A stretch of DNA of 64,000 bases from CAYLNL01 sp964385175 (GCA_964385175.1 CAYLNL010000007.1:118019-182018), one strand, 5' to 3'; positions 32,908-41,034 are shown, counted from the stretch's first letter. Notes: a model not told the origin generated them from the sequence alone. Translations and numbers: made by a program.

Positions 32908-33989
32908 AAGATTATTTTAAACTTTTTTCAACCTGTCTTCCAGTTAAAGGATATAAAAGAAGTGCCATAATTGATACTCAAAGAGACAAAATTCAGTTAA
33001 TTCCAAACGATTTATATGAGATTCTCATAAAAACAGAATACATTGATCTTAAACAAATTTATTCAGAATATGACTCGGAAAATGAGCATACAATAAAAGA
33101 TTACTTTGATAATTTACTAGAACAGGAATTAGGTTTTTTCTGTACGGAGGAAGAGTTAGATAATTTCCCAAAAATCAGTCTAGAATACCGTTCTCCTTTT
33201 TCTATAAATAACTGTATTGTTGAAGAAATGTACGGTTTGCAAAACTATGAGAAATTACTTCCTCAATTAGAAAATATAGGATGTGAGTATTTAGAAATAA
33301 TTTTATACAAAGAAATCGAAAATGAAACCCTAACATCCCTATTAGATATGTTTTTTTACAGTTCAATAAAAAATATTGGACTTATTATAAAATATGATGC
33401 TACCAAAGACAAGGATTTTTTAAAACATATAACATCCACTAAATTACGATTAACCAAAATAATACTTCATTCATCTGAATCAGATGAAAAGCTAGACTAC
33501 CAAAATTACAATTTAACAGATATTCTTTTCACAAAAAAAGTTTTTGACAGTTTTAAATTTTGTGGTAATGTAAATAGCGGCTATTTTTCCTTAAATATTC
33601 AACATTTTACTGAATCTATCAATCATAATACTTGTTTAAATAAAAAAATAGCCATTGACAAAAATGGAAACATTAAAAACTGTCCTGCAATGCCCCTGAT
33701 TTTGGGAAATATAAAAAACAGTTCTTTAGAGGATATTTTGGCTCATCCCCATTTAAAAAAATACTGGAACATCACCAAAGATCAGATAGAAGTATGCAAA
33801 GACTGTGAGTTTCGCTATGTTTGTACCGACTGCCGTGCCTATTTAGAAAACCCGGAAGATATGTATAGCAAGCCTTTAAAATGTGGGTACAATCCTTATA
33901 CAAATGAATGGGAAGAATGGAGCGCCAACCCGCTAAAACAAAAAGCCATAGAATACTATAATTTAAAAAACTCACCAAACAATAATTAA
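32904..33989 (+). CDS. gwsS: Grasp-with-SPASM system SPASM-domain peptide maturase, no radical SAM motif
   Basis: 361 aa. The first ~90 residues (LFSTCLPVKGYKRSAIIDTQ...) look like a PqqD/RRE-type winged-helix leader-binding domain. The middle has an alpha/beta pattern like a radical SAM barrel but lacks the CxxxCxxC iron-sulfur motif; no three of its Cys have that spacing. The C-terminal SPASM domain is complete in appearance: C244 (CLNKK), C260 (NCPAMP), C298, C301, C307 and C310 (CKDCEFRYVCTDC) and C327 (KCGYNPY). This matches the described grasp-with-spasm SPASM family, in which the radical SAM signature is also missing. It probably binds an auxiliary Fe-S cluster and the leader peptide. 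The exact reaction is unknown. Confidence 0.85.
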   Translation: MKDYFKLFSTCLPVKGYKRSAIIDTQRDKIQLIPNDLYEILIKTEYIDLKQIYSEYDSENEHTIKDYFDNLLEQELGFFCTEEELDNFPKISLEYRSPFSINNCIVEEMYGLQNYEKLLPQLENIGCEYLEIILYKEIENETLTSLLDMFFYSSIKNIGLIIKYDATKDKDFLKHITSTKLRLTKIILHSSESDEKLDYQNYNLTDILFTKKVFDSFKFCGNVNSGYFSLNIQHFTESINHNTCLNKKIAIDKNGNIKNCPAMPLILGNIKNSSLEDILAHPHLKKYWNITKDQIEVCKDCEFRYVCTDCRAYLENPEDMYSKPLKCGYNPYTNEWEEWSANPLKQKAIEYYNLKNSPNNN

Positions 33990-34311
33990 CCCCCTCTTTG
34001 CTCTTCATTTAATGTATATAAAACAAACACAAATACCCATCATCTTCAAATACAAATCAGTCATATTGACATCTTAACCTATCAGATTAAAATAACAATC
34101 GGTCATACTGACATCTTAATTTATCAGATTATAATAACAATCAATCATATTAGCATCCCAACTCATCAATCTTGCGTTATAACTAATTAAACAACCCTTC
34201 AGAATAATCACTAATAAACCCTGAATTTTTTTTAACCCCATATACGCATACCCCTATACCATAATTCCATTTCATTCCTTTTCACTACCTTGCACTAAAA
34301 TTCTATCTATT
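33990..34311. other. Intergenic region with a 42-bp repeat
   Basis: 322 bp at the downstream edge of the RiPP island. It contains the three-copy 42-bp repeat and, at 34286-34293, TACCTTGC, a -7-like element for the Rieske-like gene. Otherwise it is AT-rich with no ORF. Confidence 0.6.
34052..34175. repeat. Degenerate 42-bp tandem repeat, three copies
   Basis: Copies start at 34052, 34095 and 34137; the shared core is (G/A)TCATA(T/C)TGACATCTTAA...TATCAGATTA. The spacing of the GTCAT core is exactly 42 bp twice. The third copy is the most diverged. Confidence 0.85.
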
Positions 34312-34752
34312 ATGCGATTGTTTCCCCCCGCTATAACTGCCCTTCTTTTTCTCTTCTCCTGCCAGGCAGATAACGCCGCCCGCAACCCCTACCTGCCCGA
34401 TGTAAGTTTCAATTTCCAGGTAAACCTAAACCTGCCATTATACAGTTCCTTAAAAATTCCCCTCAACACCCTTTATATTCCAAACGAAGGAGCCGGTGTA
34501 AAAGGCGTTTTAGTTATAAATACCGGCGCCGGCTTTATGGCGTGGGAAGCCAGTTGCCCCAACCATACCCCCAGCAGTTGCTCCACCATGGTGATAGTAG
34601 AAGGAATTAACTGCCAGTGCACCTGTGAAAATTACAAATACAGCCTCATCACCGGGGGTTTTAATGCCGCAGTTGTTCCCGAAGAAAAACCCTATTCGCT
34701 GCTCAATTATAGAGCTAACTTAGAAGGAGATGTGCTGGTGATTTCTAACTAA
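34312..34752 (+). CDS. Rieske-like lipoprotein with an incomplete cluster-binding site
   Basis: 146 aa with a lipoprotein signal peptide (LLFLFSC). The fold region resembles a Rieske [2Fe-2S] domain: EASCPNHTPSSC (about residues 83-94) in place of the first Cys-x-His loop, and CQCTCENYKYSLITGG (about 103-118) in place of the second. In a true Rieske protein each loop supplies Cys and His; here the second loop has Cys but no His. It may bind another metal or none. It converges with, and overlaps by 4 bp, the TonB-dependent receptor gene. Confidence 0.75.
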   Translation: MRLFPPAITALLFLFSCQADNAARNPYLPDVSFNFQVNLNLPLYSSLKIPLNTLYIPNEGAGVKGVLVINTGAGFMAWEASCPNHTPSSCSTMVIVEGINCQCTCENYKYSLITGGFNAAVVPEEKPYSLLNYRANLEGDVLVISN

Positions 34753-36911
34753 AACCGAACCGTAACACCCGCTAAAAAGTGACTTCCCGCCTGCGGATAA
34801 TAGCCCGCTCCCTCTAAAGTGGTGAGTGTTCCATCTTCGTTTTCCACATCATACATATAATAATACCCATTAGAAACATAACGGGCGTTAAAAAGGTTGT
34901 TAACCAGCCCGCTAAAAATTATAGACGAAAAAACCCTCCGTGGTTTCCACTCATAATGTACATTGAAATCATGCACAAAATAGGCCTTCAACCGCGATGA
35001 TGCGGCGTTTGTATTGCTCATATATTGACTGCCCACGTATTTTGAAAGAAAGGAACATTGAAAAGAAGTAATTGGCTGGTAAATGAGACTATTAGCCGCA
35101 ACCACGCCGGGAGAATAAGAAATAGGCGTAGTGCCCAGCTTTTCAGGAAAACCATTGTGAAACTGTACAAAATCCCTGTTCCGGTTAGTACTCATTCCCA
35201 AAACGGGCTTCACAACCCACTTTTTCCAAAAACGGAGGGAAGCCTCTAACTCCACTCCCAACCGATAACTTTTGCCGCTATTGGTACGAATGGCATTCCC
35301 CACGTCATCCAACGCTCCCGTGAGCACCAACTGGTTTGCATAGCGCATATAATACAAGTTAGCATTCACCTCAACACCTGGCTTAGCATAGCGCCAGCCT
35401 GCTTCTATATCATGCAGTTGTTCAGGCTTAGGGCTCCCATTTTCATAATCCGTGCGGTTAGGCTCGCGGTGCGCCACAGCGTATGAAAAATAAAAGCGGG
35501 CATGTTCATTTAGCCAAAAACTCCCTCCCGCTTTAGGATTAAAAAATACAAACATATCACCCACCGGCATCAATTCCTCACCGGCAGCCTTATAATAAAC
35601 CGTGCGCAGTTGCAAATCTCCAAATACAGTCCAGCGCTTTCCCAACCTAATCGTTGCCTTGACATAACTATTCATGTCCATCTTTTTACCATACCCATCA
35701 TAATAACGCTCCCCTATTTCATTTTCGCCCGCATAGCGCGCCCAGATAACTTCTCCGAAATGAGCCCCTTCATATATATTCCACGCTCCCCCAAAAATAT
35801 AAGTTGTGCGTTCACCCTCATAAACTGCCGAGCCCACTAATCCATAAAAATCATTATCCAGCCAACGCCTCCTAATTAAATCAGTAGTCTCAATCGCCGT
35901 TTCTCCAGGCAGGAGAGGAGCGAGGCCATACTCCTCAAAAGGCTCATCTTCCCTATACTGTTCAAAAAAACCCTTGCCATGTGTATAATGAACCGCCAGC
36001 CGCATATTCCAATGCCTATCTATACTATTAGCCCAGTGAAGTTGAAAATGATGTTGTTGATATGTATCCACCTCATTATCATAAAACTGTATCGCCCCAT
36101 CCTCATCGGTGTACATCCCAGACGGATTAAAGGTACGATGGGTTTGCAACGTTTCCGCATCAACCCCATTCCATGCCTGGTAGGTAATTTCCTGCCCCCC
36201 GAAAAGCAGCGCTTTGAGAGATGAATTTTTAGTTTGATGAGTCGCTTGCAGAAAATACGATTTCAAATTAGAAAAAGCCCTGTCTATATACCCATCTGAA
36301 GCAATGGCAGACAGCCTTCCTGTGAGCTCCACAGCATGGTTTAGCTTGCCGGTGCTAAAGGCAACACTGTGTTTGCGGGTGTTGAAACTGCCAAACGAAT
36401 TGGCGAATTCTGCAAAAGGTTTTTCGCTGGCACGGGTAGTGAGCAGGTGCAGGCTGGCGCCAAAAGCCCCCGCTCCATTAGTAGAAGTTCCCACCCCACG
36501 CTGCAACTGGATACTTTCTGTAGAAGAAATAAAATCTGGCAAATCTACCCAAAAAGTTCCCTGCGACTCTGCATCGTTATAAGGAATTTCGTTAATAGTT
36601 ACATTTACACGCGTGGCATCGCTCCCACGTATGCGTATGCCCGTGTAGCCCACGCCTGCACCCGCATCGCTGGTGCTCACTACACCCGGCAGGTAACCCA
36701 GTAAAATAGGTATGTCTTGCCCCAGGTTTCGGGGGGCTATATCCTGTGCAGTAATGTTAGAAAAGGTTACAGGAGTATTGGTTTGCGCCCGAAGAGCCGT
36801 AACAATAACCTCTTTCAAGAACACCTCTTTACCAGCAAGGCTATCCCCAGACTGGGCGGCTGCCGCCCAGGCCATTATTCCTGCCAGAAAACTATAAAAA
36901 CGCCGTTTCAT
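34749..36911 (-). CDS. TonB-dependent outer-membrane receptor, probably for thiamine
   Basis: 720-aa gated barrel that imports a ligand using TonB energy. A signal peptide (MKRRFYSFLAGIMAWAAAAQ) is followed by a TonB-box-like stretch (LKEVIVTALR, about residues 30-39). The plug domain contains LGYLPGVVSTSDAGAGVGYT, RGSDATRVNVTINEIPYND and QRGVGTSTNGAGAFGASL. The remainder is a 22-strand barrel ending in an aromatic residue (VTVRF). The 180-bp leader holds a TPP riboswitch, so expression should fall when thiamine is plentiful; that makes thiamine or a precursor the likely ligand. No inner-membrane thiamine transporter gene is next to it. Confidence 0.9.
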   Translation of the reverse strand: MKRRFYSFLAGIMAWAAAAQSGDSLAGKEVFLKEVIVTALRAQTNTPVTFSNITAQDIAPRNLGQDIPILLGYLPGVVSTSDAGAGVGYTGIRIRGSDATRVNVTINEIPYNDAESQGTFWVDLPDFISSTESIQLQRGVGTSTNGAGAFGASLHLLTTRASEKPFAEFANSFGSFNTRKHSVAFSTGKLNHAVELTGRLSAIASDGYIDRAFSNLKSYFLQATHQTKNSSLKALLFGGQEITYQAWNGVDAETLQTHRTFNPSGMYTDEDGAIQFYDNEVDTYQQHHFQLHWANSIDRHWNMRLAVHYTHGKGFFEQYREDEPFEEYGLAPLLPGETAIETTDLIRRRWLDNDFYGLVGSAVYEGERTTYIFGGAWNIYEGAHFGEVIWARYAGENEIGERYYDGYGKKMDMNSYVKATIRLGKRWTVFGDLQLRTVYYKAAGEELMPVGDMFVFFNPKAGGSFWLNEHARFYFSYAVAHREPNRTDYENGSPKPEQLHDIEAGWRYAKPGVEVNANLYYMRYANQLVLTGALDDVGNAIRTNSGKSYRLGVELEASLRFWKKWVVKPVLGMSTNRNRDFVQFHNGFPEKLGTTPISYSPGVVAANSLIYQPITSFQCSFLSKYVGSQYMSNTNAASSRLKAYFVHDFNVHYEWKPRRVFSSIIFSGLVNNLFNARYVSNGYYYMYDVENEDGTLTTLEGAGYYPQAGSHFLAGVTVRF

Positions 36912-37004
36912 ATATACAACAGTAACTATAAAAGGGTGTTTTTTTAAAGGCTGATGTGTGAAAGCAGACTATTTAACTAACTTAGTTCCGATAGCGGGAA
37001 ATTT

Positions 37005-37084
37005 TTCTTTTCCCTTGGCGGCATTACCCGCCCAGGTTCGTTGGGTATAATCTCAGCTTGTTTTTAGAAGCACCCCTTTTGGTA
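37005..37084 (-). ncRNA. TPP (THI-box) riboswitch
   Basis: Read on the minus strand, the leader shows the THI-box in order: GGGGTGC, a short P3 stem, GCTGAGATTATACCC, then GAACCTG, GGGTAATGCC and GCCAAGGGAA. These match the two conserved halves that bind the pyrimidine and pyrophosphate parts of TPP. It lies between the promoter -7 element and the TonB-dependent receptor, 94 bp before the ATG. Outer boundaries are approximate. Conserved THI elements are known before outer-membrane thiamine receptors in Bacteroidota. Confidence 0.92.
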
Positions 37085-37091
37085 TAAGAAG

Positions 37092-37099
37092 CAAAGATA
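37092..37099 (-). promoter_or_regulatory. Promoter -7 element of the TonB-dependent receptor gene
   Basis: TATCTTTG on the minus strand, exact consensus, immediately upstream of the TPP riboswitch. The transcript would begin right at the riboswitch. Confidence 0.6.
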
Positions 37100-37185
37100 T
37101 AAAAAAAGGAGATAATCATTTAGTTAGATTAGCAAAAGTGTGGCTCTACTGCACTACTTCAGAAATCCTCTTGGATGTTGCCTGA

Positions 37186-37660
37186 GCCAGTATTGCTGAC
37201 TGTTGCTAGAACTATCGTTGCCTGAGCCAATATTGCTGAACCAATATTGCTGAACCAATGTTGCCTGAGCCTGTCGAAGGCAACGTATTATAATAAAATA
37301 ACAACTTTGAACCATCAAACCGAATACAGTATTGCTGAACNNNNNNNNNNNNNNNNNNNNNNNNNNNNNNNNNNNNNNNNNNNNNNNNNNNNNNNNNNNN
37401 NNNNNNNNNNNNNNNNNNNNNNNNNNNNNNNNNNNNNNNNATAATAAAATAACAACTTTGAACCATCAAACCGAATACAGTATTGCTGAACCCCTGTTGC
37501 CAGAACCAATGTTGCCTGAGCCTGTCGAAGGCAACGTATTATAATAAAATAACAACTTTGAACCATCAAACCGAATACAGTATTGCTGAACCCCTCTTGC
37601 CAGAACCCCTGTTGCCTGAGCTTGCCGAAGGCAACATATTATAATAAAATAACAACTGTT
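37186..37660. repeat. 100-bp tandem repeat array with a CCTGAGCCTGTCGAAGG motif
   Basis: Units contain ATTGCTGAACC, TTGCCTGAGCCTGTCGAAGG, then CAACGTATTATAATAAAATA and CTTTGAACCATCAAACCG. ACAACT starts at 37452, 37552 and 37652, exactly 100 bp apart, and at 37303 left of the gap. The short motifs ATTGCTGAACC and TTGCCTGAGCC also recur between units. An assembly gap interrupts the array. The left end is degenerate. The GIY-YIG nuclease gene begins just to the right, with a variant of the motif (GGCTCAGTCTGCCGAAGCC) covering its stop codon. Confidence 0.9.
37341..37440. other. Assembly gap (100 N) inside the 100-bp repeat
   Basis: Exactly 100 unknown bases. Repeat phase is not conserved across it (the last left and first right units are 151 bp apart), so the gap size is arbitrary. 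Confidence 0.98.
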
Positions 37661-37697
37661 TAACTAATAAAAATATGGCTCATTATAACTCGGTGGC

Positions 37698-38030
37698 TCA
37701 GTCTGCCGAAGCCGCGGGTTCCTTAACTCCAGTCGCTGAATTACCATATTGCGTATAATTCTTTGAGATACGGCGAAGCAACTCTAAATCGCCTTTTATC
37801 AAAGCCTCTTTTTTCTTCCGGCTCCATTTTTGGATTTGTTTTTCGCGATAAAACGCCTCATCAATTCGTTGAAATTCTTCAAAATACAATAGTTTAACAG
37901 GAAGCCTTTTCCGGGTATGGTTGGCGCCTTCACCTGCCTGATGTTGAGCCAAACGAGTCTCTAAATTAATAGTACTGCCAGTATAATAACTGCCATCAGC
38001 GCATTCTAAAATATACATATACCCTTTCAT
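37698..38030 (-). CDS. GIY-YIG nuclease family protein
   Basis: 110-aa single-domain endonuclease of the UPF0213/YhbQ-like GIY-YIG group. The GIY-YIG pair appears as MYILECADGSYYTG (about residues 5-18), with Arg in LETRLAQHQAGEG, KRLPVKLLYFEEF and a catalytic-type Glu in FYREKQIQKW. DNA substrate unknown. The C-terminal residues (GVKEPAASAD) and the TGA stop lie inside a GGCTTCGGCAGACTGAGCC motif that resembles the adjacent repeat array, so the gene runs into the repeat. This suggests gene and repeat are linked. Confidence 0.87.
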   Translation of the reverse strand: MKGYMYILECADGSYYTGSTINLETRLAQHQAGEGANHTRKRLPVKLLYFEEFQRIDEAFYREKQIQKWSRKKKEALIKGDLELLRRISKNYTQYGNSATGVKEPAASAD

Positions 38031-38241
38031 TAAGATATGTTTAAATAGGCTATTACTTTCTTATTCAGAATTTTTTATTGTTATTTGCTTCCACACTATT
38101 TTTAATATTGACTACCTTATAAAACCAGGATTCTCTTAAACGTGTATTTGTGAGTTGGCAGATATAGTTTATACATACATTCCCGGGAAATTTGAAGGAA
38201 ATAAAAAAGTAAAATAAAGATTTATTAAATTCATAATACCG

Positions 38242-39435
38242 TTACATTACAGCTCGCAATACCGCAGTTATACGCATGGCAAGACGCTCTGCCTCTTCTT
38301 CTGACCAGCCCATCCGTATAGCTATAGAAAGCGTTCTGCCCATCCAGTAGTCCGATTGTGGAAATGTGAAGAGGCTATAATCAGGTGCATACGCTCTTAC
38401 TTCTTGCGGTAGTCTGCCCAGGGTTTTTAGATTTTTCAAGTGTTCCCATCTCCCAATATAGTGCCAGTTATTAGTAAACCAATGAAAACAGCCGCCCATC
38501 CCTTGTTCACTTAAAGATTGTTGCGCCCGTTCAGCACTCGCTTTATCGGGGAGAAACAGGTTTAGAAAAGAATAGTTTTCCTCTCCCCCTGCGGGAATTC
38601 TATGGAATGAAACACCCGGAATACTGCTTACCGCCTCTCGCAGGCGGGTGTAATTTTTTTTCTGAATACCAATAAACTCTTCCAATCGCATAAGCTGAGC
38701 AACCCCTACCGCCGCCTGGAGTTCAGAGATGCGGAAATTATAACCCAGGAAAGGGTGGGTTTCTAACCCCCTGTCTGTTCCTATGTGGTCATGCCCGTGG
38801 TCAGAATATTTGTGGGCATTTTCTGCGAAATTAGAATTATTGGTGATGAGGGCACCTCCTTCACCGCAGGTAACAGTTTTCACAAAATCGAATGAAAAGC
38901 AACCCATATCTCCATAACTGCCTAATGGTTTTCCTTGATAGAAACCTCCTATCGCCTGGCAGGCATCTTCCACGAGCAAGAGATGGCGCTGGCGACAAAT
39001 GGTTTTCAACTCTTCCAACTGGGCAACCCCGCCGCACATGTGAACAGGCATCACGGCTTTAGTTTTAGAAGTAATAGCCCGTTCTGTCGCTGCCGGGTTA
39101 AGAGTTAGCGTATCGTCTATCTCCACAGGAATGGGAATGGCGCCCAGCGCCAAAATAGCCTCAAAGCTGGCTATAAAAGTAAAAGAAGGCACAATAACCT
39201 CATCGCCAGCGCCTATGCCAGCGCTGGCAAGCGCAACGGTTAGGGCGGCGGTGCCGCTGCTCACTAATAGAGCGTGTTGCACCTGCATTTTTTCAGTTAA
39301 AAGTTTTTCAAACTCTTTGGCTTTCCATACCCCGTTGCGCATTCCATCGAAGCCATAGCGCATTAAAATACCTGTATCCATCACCTCGTTTACATGCGTT
39401 CTCTCCAATTCTCCAAAAAGTTCAAATCCCGGCAT
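38242..39435 (-). CDS. DegT/DnrJ/EryC1/StrS family PLP aminotransferase
   Basis: PLP-dependent sugar aminotransferase that aminates a keto sugar nucleotide, typically for surface polysaccharide. The internal-aldimine lysine lies in CFSFDFVKTVTCGEGGALIT (about residues 184-203). Other family blocks are EVIVPSFTFIASFEAIL, the conserved LVEDACQAIGGFYQG and LGYNFRISELQAAVGVAQL. Length 397 aa is normal. The gene stands alone here, with an exact -7 element (minus strand 39459-39466) and no glycan cluster around it, so the product sugar cannot be inferred. Confidence 0.92.
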   Translation of the reverse strand: MPGFELFGELERTHVNEVMDTGILMRYGFDGMRNGVWKAKEFEKLLTEKMQVQHALLVSSGTAALTVALASAGIGAGDEVIVPSFTFIASFEAILALGAIPIPVEIDDTLTLNPAATERAITSKTKAVMPVHMCGGVAQLEELKTICRQRHLLLVEDACQAIGGFYQGKPLGSYGDMGCFSFDFVKTVTCGEGGALITNNSNFAENAHKYSDHGHDHIGTDRGLETHPFLGYNFRISELQAAVGVAQLMRLEEFIGIQKKNYTRLREAVSSIPGVSFHRIPAGGEENYSFLNLFLPDKASAERAQQSLSEQGMGGCFHWFTNNWHYIGRWEHLKNLKTLGRLPQEVRAYAPDYSLFTFPQSDYWMGRTLSIAIRMGWSEEEAERLAMRITAVLRAVM

Positions 39436-39458
39436 TTTTAAATAAATTATTCCTGGTG

Positions 39459-39466
39459 CAAAAATA
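39459..39466 (-). promoter_or_regulatory. Promoter -7 element of the DegT-family gene
   Basis: TATTTTTG on the minus strand fits TAnnTTTG, 23 nt before the start codon. Confidence 0.5.
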
Positions 39467-39573
39467 TAAAAGTGTTTTGGGTTAGGGATACCAAAAGCCG
39501 CCTCTCTTTATATGAGTAGTGAGAGCTGTAACTAAAAAAGCAGTGAAATCTTTTTAAGAAATGAAAAGCTTAC

Positions 39574-39581
39574 TATATTTG
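39574..39581 (+). promoter_or_regulatory. Promoter -7 element of tRNA-Ser
   Basis: TATATTTG, exact consensus, 13 nt before the mature 5' end of the tRNA. Confidence 0.6.
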
Positions 39582-39594
39582 CAATCGCAAAACA

Positions 39595-39679
39595 GGAGAA
39601 GTGGCAGAGCGGTCGAATGCGGCGGTCTTGAAAACCGTTGAGGGTAATACCTCCGGGGGTTCGAATCCCTCCTTCTCCG
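39595..39679 (+). tRNA. tRNA-Ser (UGA anticodon)
   Basis: Acceptor arms GGAGAAG (39595-39601) and CTTCTCC (39672-39678) pair fully, with G as discriminator. The anticodon arm GCGGT-CTTGAAA-ACCGT puts TGA at 39629-39631, reading UCA and related Ser codons. A long variable arm (GAGGGTAATACCTC) is typical of tRNA-Ser, and the T arm GGGGGTTCGAATCCC is intact. CCA is not encoded. It has its own promoter and terminator. Confidence 0.97.
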
Positions 39680-39682
39680 CCT

Positions 39683-39718
39683 AAAACCTTGTAATAGAAA
39701 TAGTTGCAAGGTTTTTTT
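39683..39718 (+). terminator. Intrinsic terminator of tRNA-Ser
   Basis: AAAACCTTG (39683-39691) pairs with CAAGGTTTT (39707-39715), 9 bp, followed by T-rich sequence. Confidence 0.85.
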
Positions 39719-39936
39719 CTTTTCCCTAACACTATCAATTTTTTTATTGTGGGTGCTATAGCAGAAGCGGGAGGTTTTTGAAAGGTAAAAAACAAGCCGG
39801 CATTTTTTTATAGTTCAGGAATTTTTCATAATTTGCATAAACCGTTTAGCATTCTCTTTACATGTTACATTCCTTTTTTAAGGAGAATGATGCAACTGGT
39901 GGATGGAAATTTGTAAAACCTATATCTTTCACAAAC

Positions 39937-41034
39937 ATGATACCTAAAAAAGAGCTATTAGAACTGGCAGAGGCTCGTCAGCCATTATGTGTTTCCATTT
40001 TCATACCTACCCACCGTACCGGGAGGGAAACGCTCAAGGGAGAAGATTCATTATTGCTTAAAAACCAACTGAAAGAAGTGAAACTTCAATTAGAGGGGCG
40101 TGGTATGAATGTAGCTGATAGTGAAGCTTTTTTGAAACCGGCCCAGGAATTAATTGAAAATAGTGAGTTCTGGAGGCATCAATCAGATGGATTGGCGATT
40201 TTTATAGCGGGCAATTTTTTCAGAAAATATAGTGTTCCGCTGTATTTTGAAGAATATGGGTATGTTTCTGATGAATTTTACTTGAAACCACTGATGCCAT
40301 TGTTTAACGGGGATGGGTTGTTTTATCTCCTCGCACTGAAAATGGATGAGGTGAAGTTTTATAAAGGCACCCGCTATAGCATTGCCGAGATAGAGCTAAG
40401 CGATAGGGTACCTTCTCGGCTGGAAGATGTGGCGGGGTATGATTATGAACAAAAGGGGTTGCAGTTTAGAACACAACCGGGAAATAGGGGAGGAGGTATG
40501 TTTCATGGTCATGGGGAGGAAGCTGATGCGAAAATGAAAAATGAATTGTTGCGCTATTTCAGGGCGGTTAATAATGGCATTTTGCCTCTTCTTCCTGCAA
40601 ACCACACCCCACCGCTGGTGCTGGAGTGTTTACCGTTTCATTTTTCTATTTACCAGGAAGTGAATACCTATCGCAATCTCTTTTCCCAACCTATTTCCCG
40701 AAATTCGGCGGAGGTAGATGTGTTGTTACTACATGAAAAAGCCTGGGGCATATTACAGGATTATTTTGACCAGCATCGCCGCGAAAAAATACAGCAATTT
40801 CTACAATGGCAGGGTACAGGCAAAACTTCCTCTGGCATACGGGAAATTTTGCCCGAAGCTTTTCGGGGGAAGGTAGATGCCCTTTTCCTGGAAAAACAGG
40901 CAGATATATTTGGCACATACCATAGAGAAACCTTTGAGGTGGAATTGGATGAAGAACATATTGCCACTAATATTTCTTTGTTGAACCTTCTTGCCATAAA
41001 GGTTTTTGAACAGGGTGGAGCCGTTTTTTTTTGA
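39937..41034 (+). CDS. Bacterial eRF1-like (baeRF-type) protein, C-terminus frameshifted
   Basis: Cytosolic protein resembling the bacterial archaeo-eukaryotic release factor-like families, whose role (possibly ribosome rescue) is not established. The ATG at 39937 (MIPKKELLELAEARQPLCVS) is preferred; an ATG at 39862 adds 25 residues that do not fit. PCVSIFIPTHRTGRE, SDGLAIFIAG and LLLHEKAWGILQDYFDQ are the recognisable blocks. The frame ends at TGA (41032-41034) directly after nine T. A shift of one base at this run continues as LMEKEDMPDTSSPINALYRY to a TAA at 41091-41093, matching the MP...A-Y-R-Y ending I expect of the family. So the true product probably ends at 41093. Confidence 0.8.
   Translation: MIPKKELLELAEARQPLCVSIFIPTHRTGRETLKGEDSLLLKNQLKEVKLQLEGRGMNVADSEAFLKPAQELIENSEFWRHQSDGLAIFIAGNFFRKYSVPLYFEEYGYVSDEFYLKPLMPLFNGDGLFYLLALKMDEVKFYKGTRYSIAEIELSDRVPSRLEDVAGYDYEQKGLQFRTQPGNRGGGMFHGHGEEADAKMKNELLRYFRAVNNGILPLLPANHTPPLVLECLPFHFSIYQEVNTYRNLFSQPISRNSAEVDVLLLHEKAWGILQDYFDQHRREKIQQFLQWQGTGKTSSGIREILPEAFRGKVDALFLEKQADIFGTYHRETFEVELDEEHIATNISLLNLLAIKVFEQGGAVFF

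Noticed and set aside
32904..33989. Radical SAM peptide maturase
   Set aside because: The SPASM domain is present, but none of the cysteines has the CxxxCxxC spacing needed for the radical SAM cluster.
34052..34175. CRISPR array
   Set aside because: The 42-bp units are contiguous and degenerate without spacers, and no cas genes are present.
37212..37569. Small ORFs in the 100-bp repeat
   Set aside because: They contain the N gap and repeat units only, with no start context.
39532..39795. Minus-strand 87-aa ORF with GEGGIRTPGGITLNG
   Set aside because: It is antisense to tRNA-Ser and contains the well-known spurious translation of a tRNA-Ser gene.
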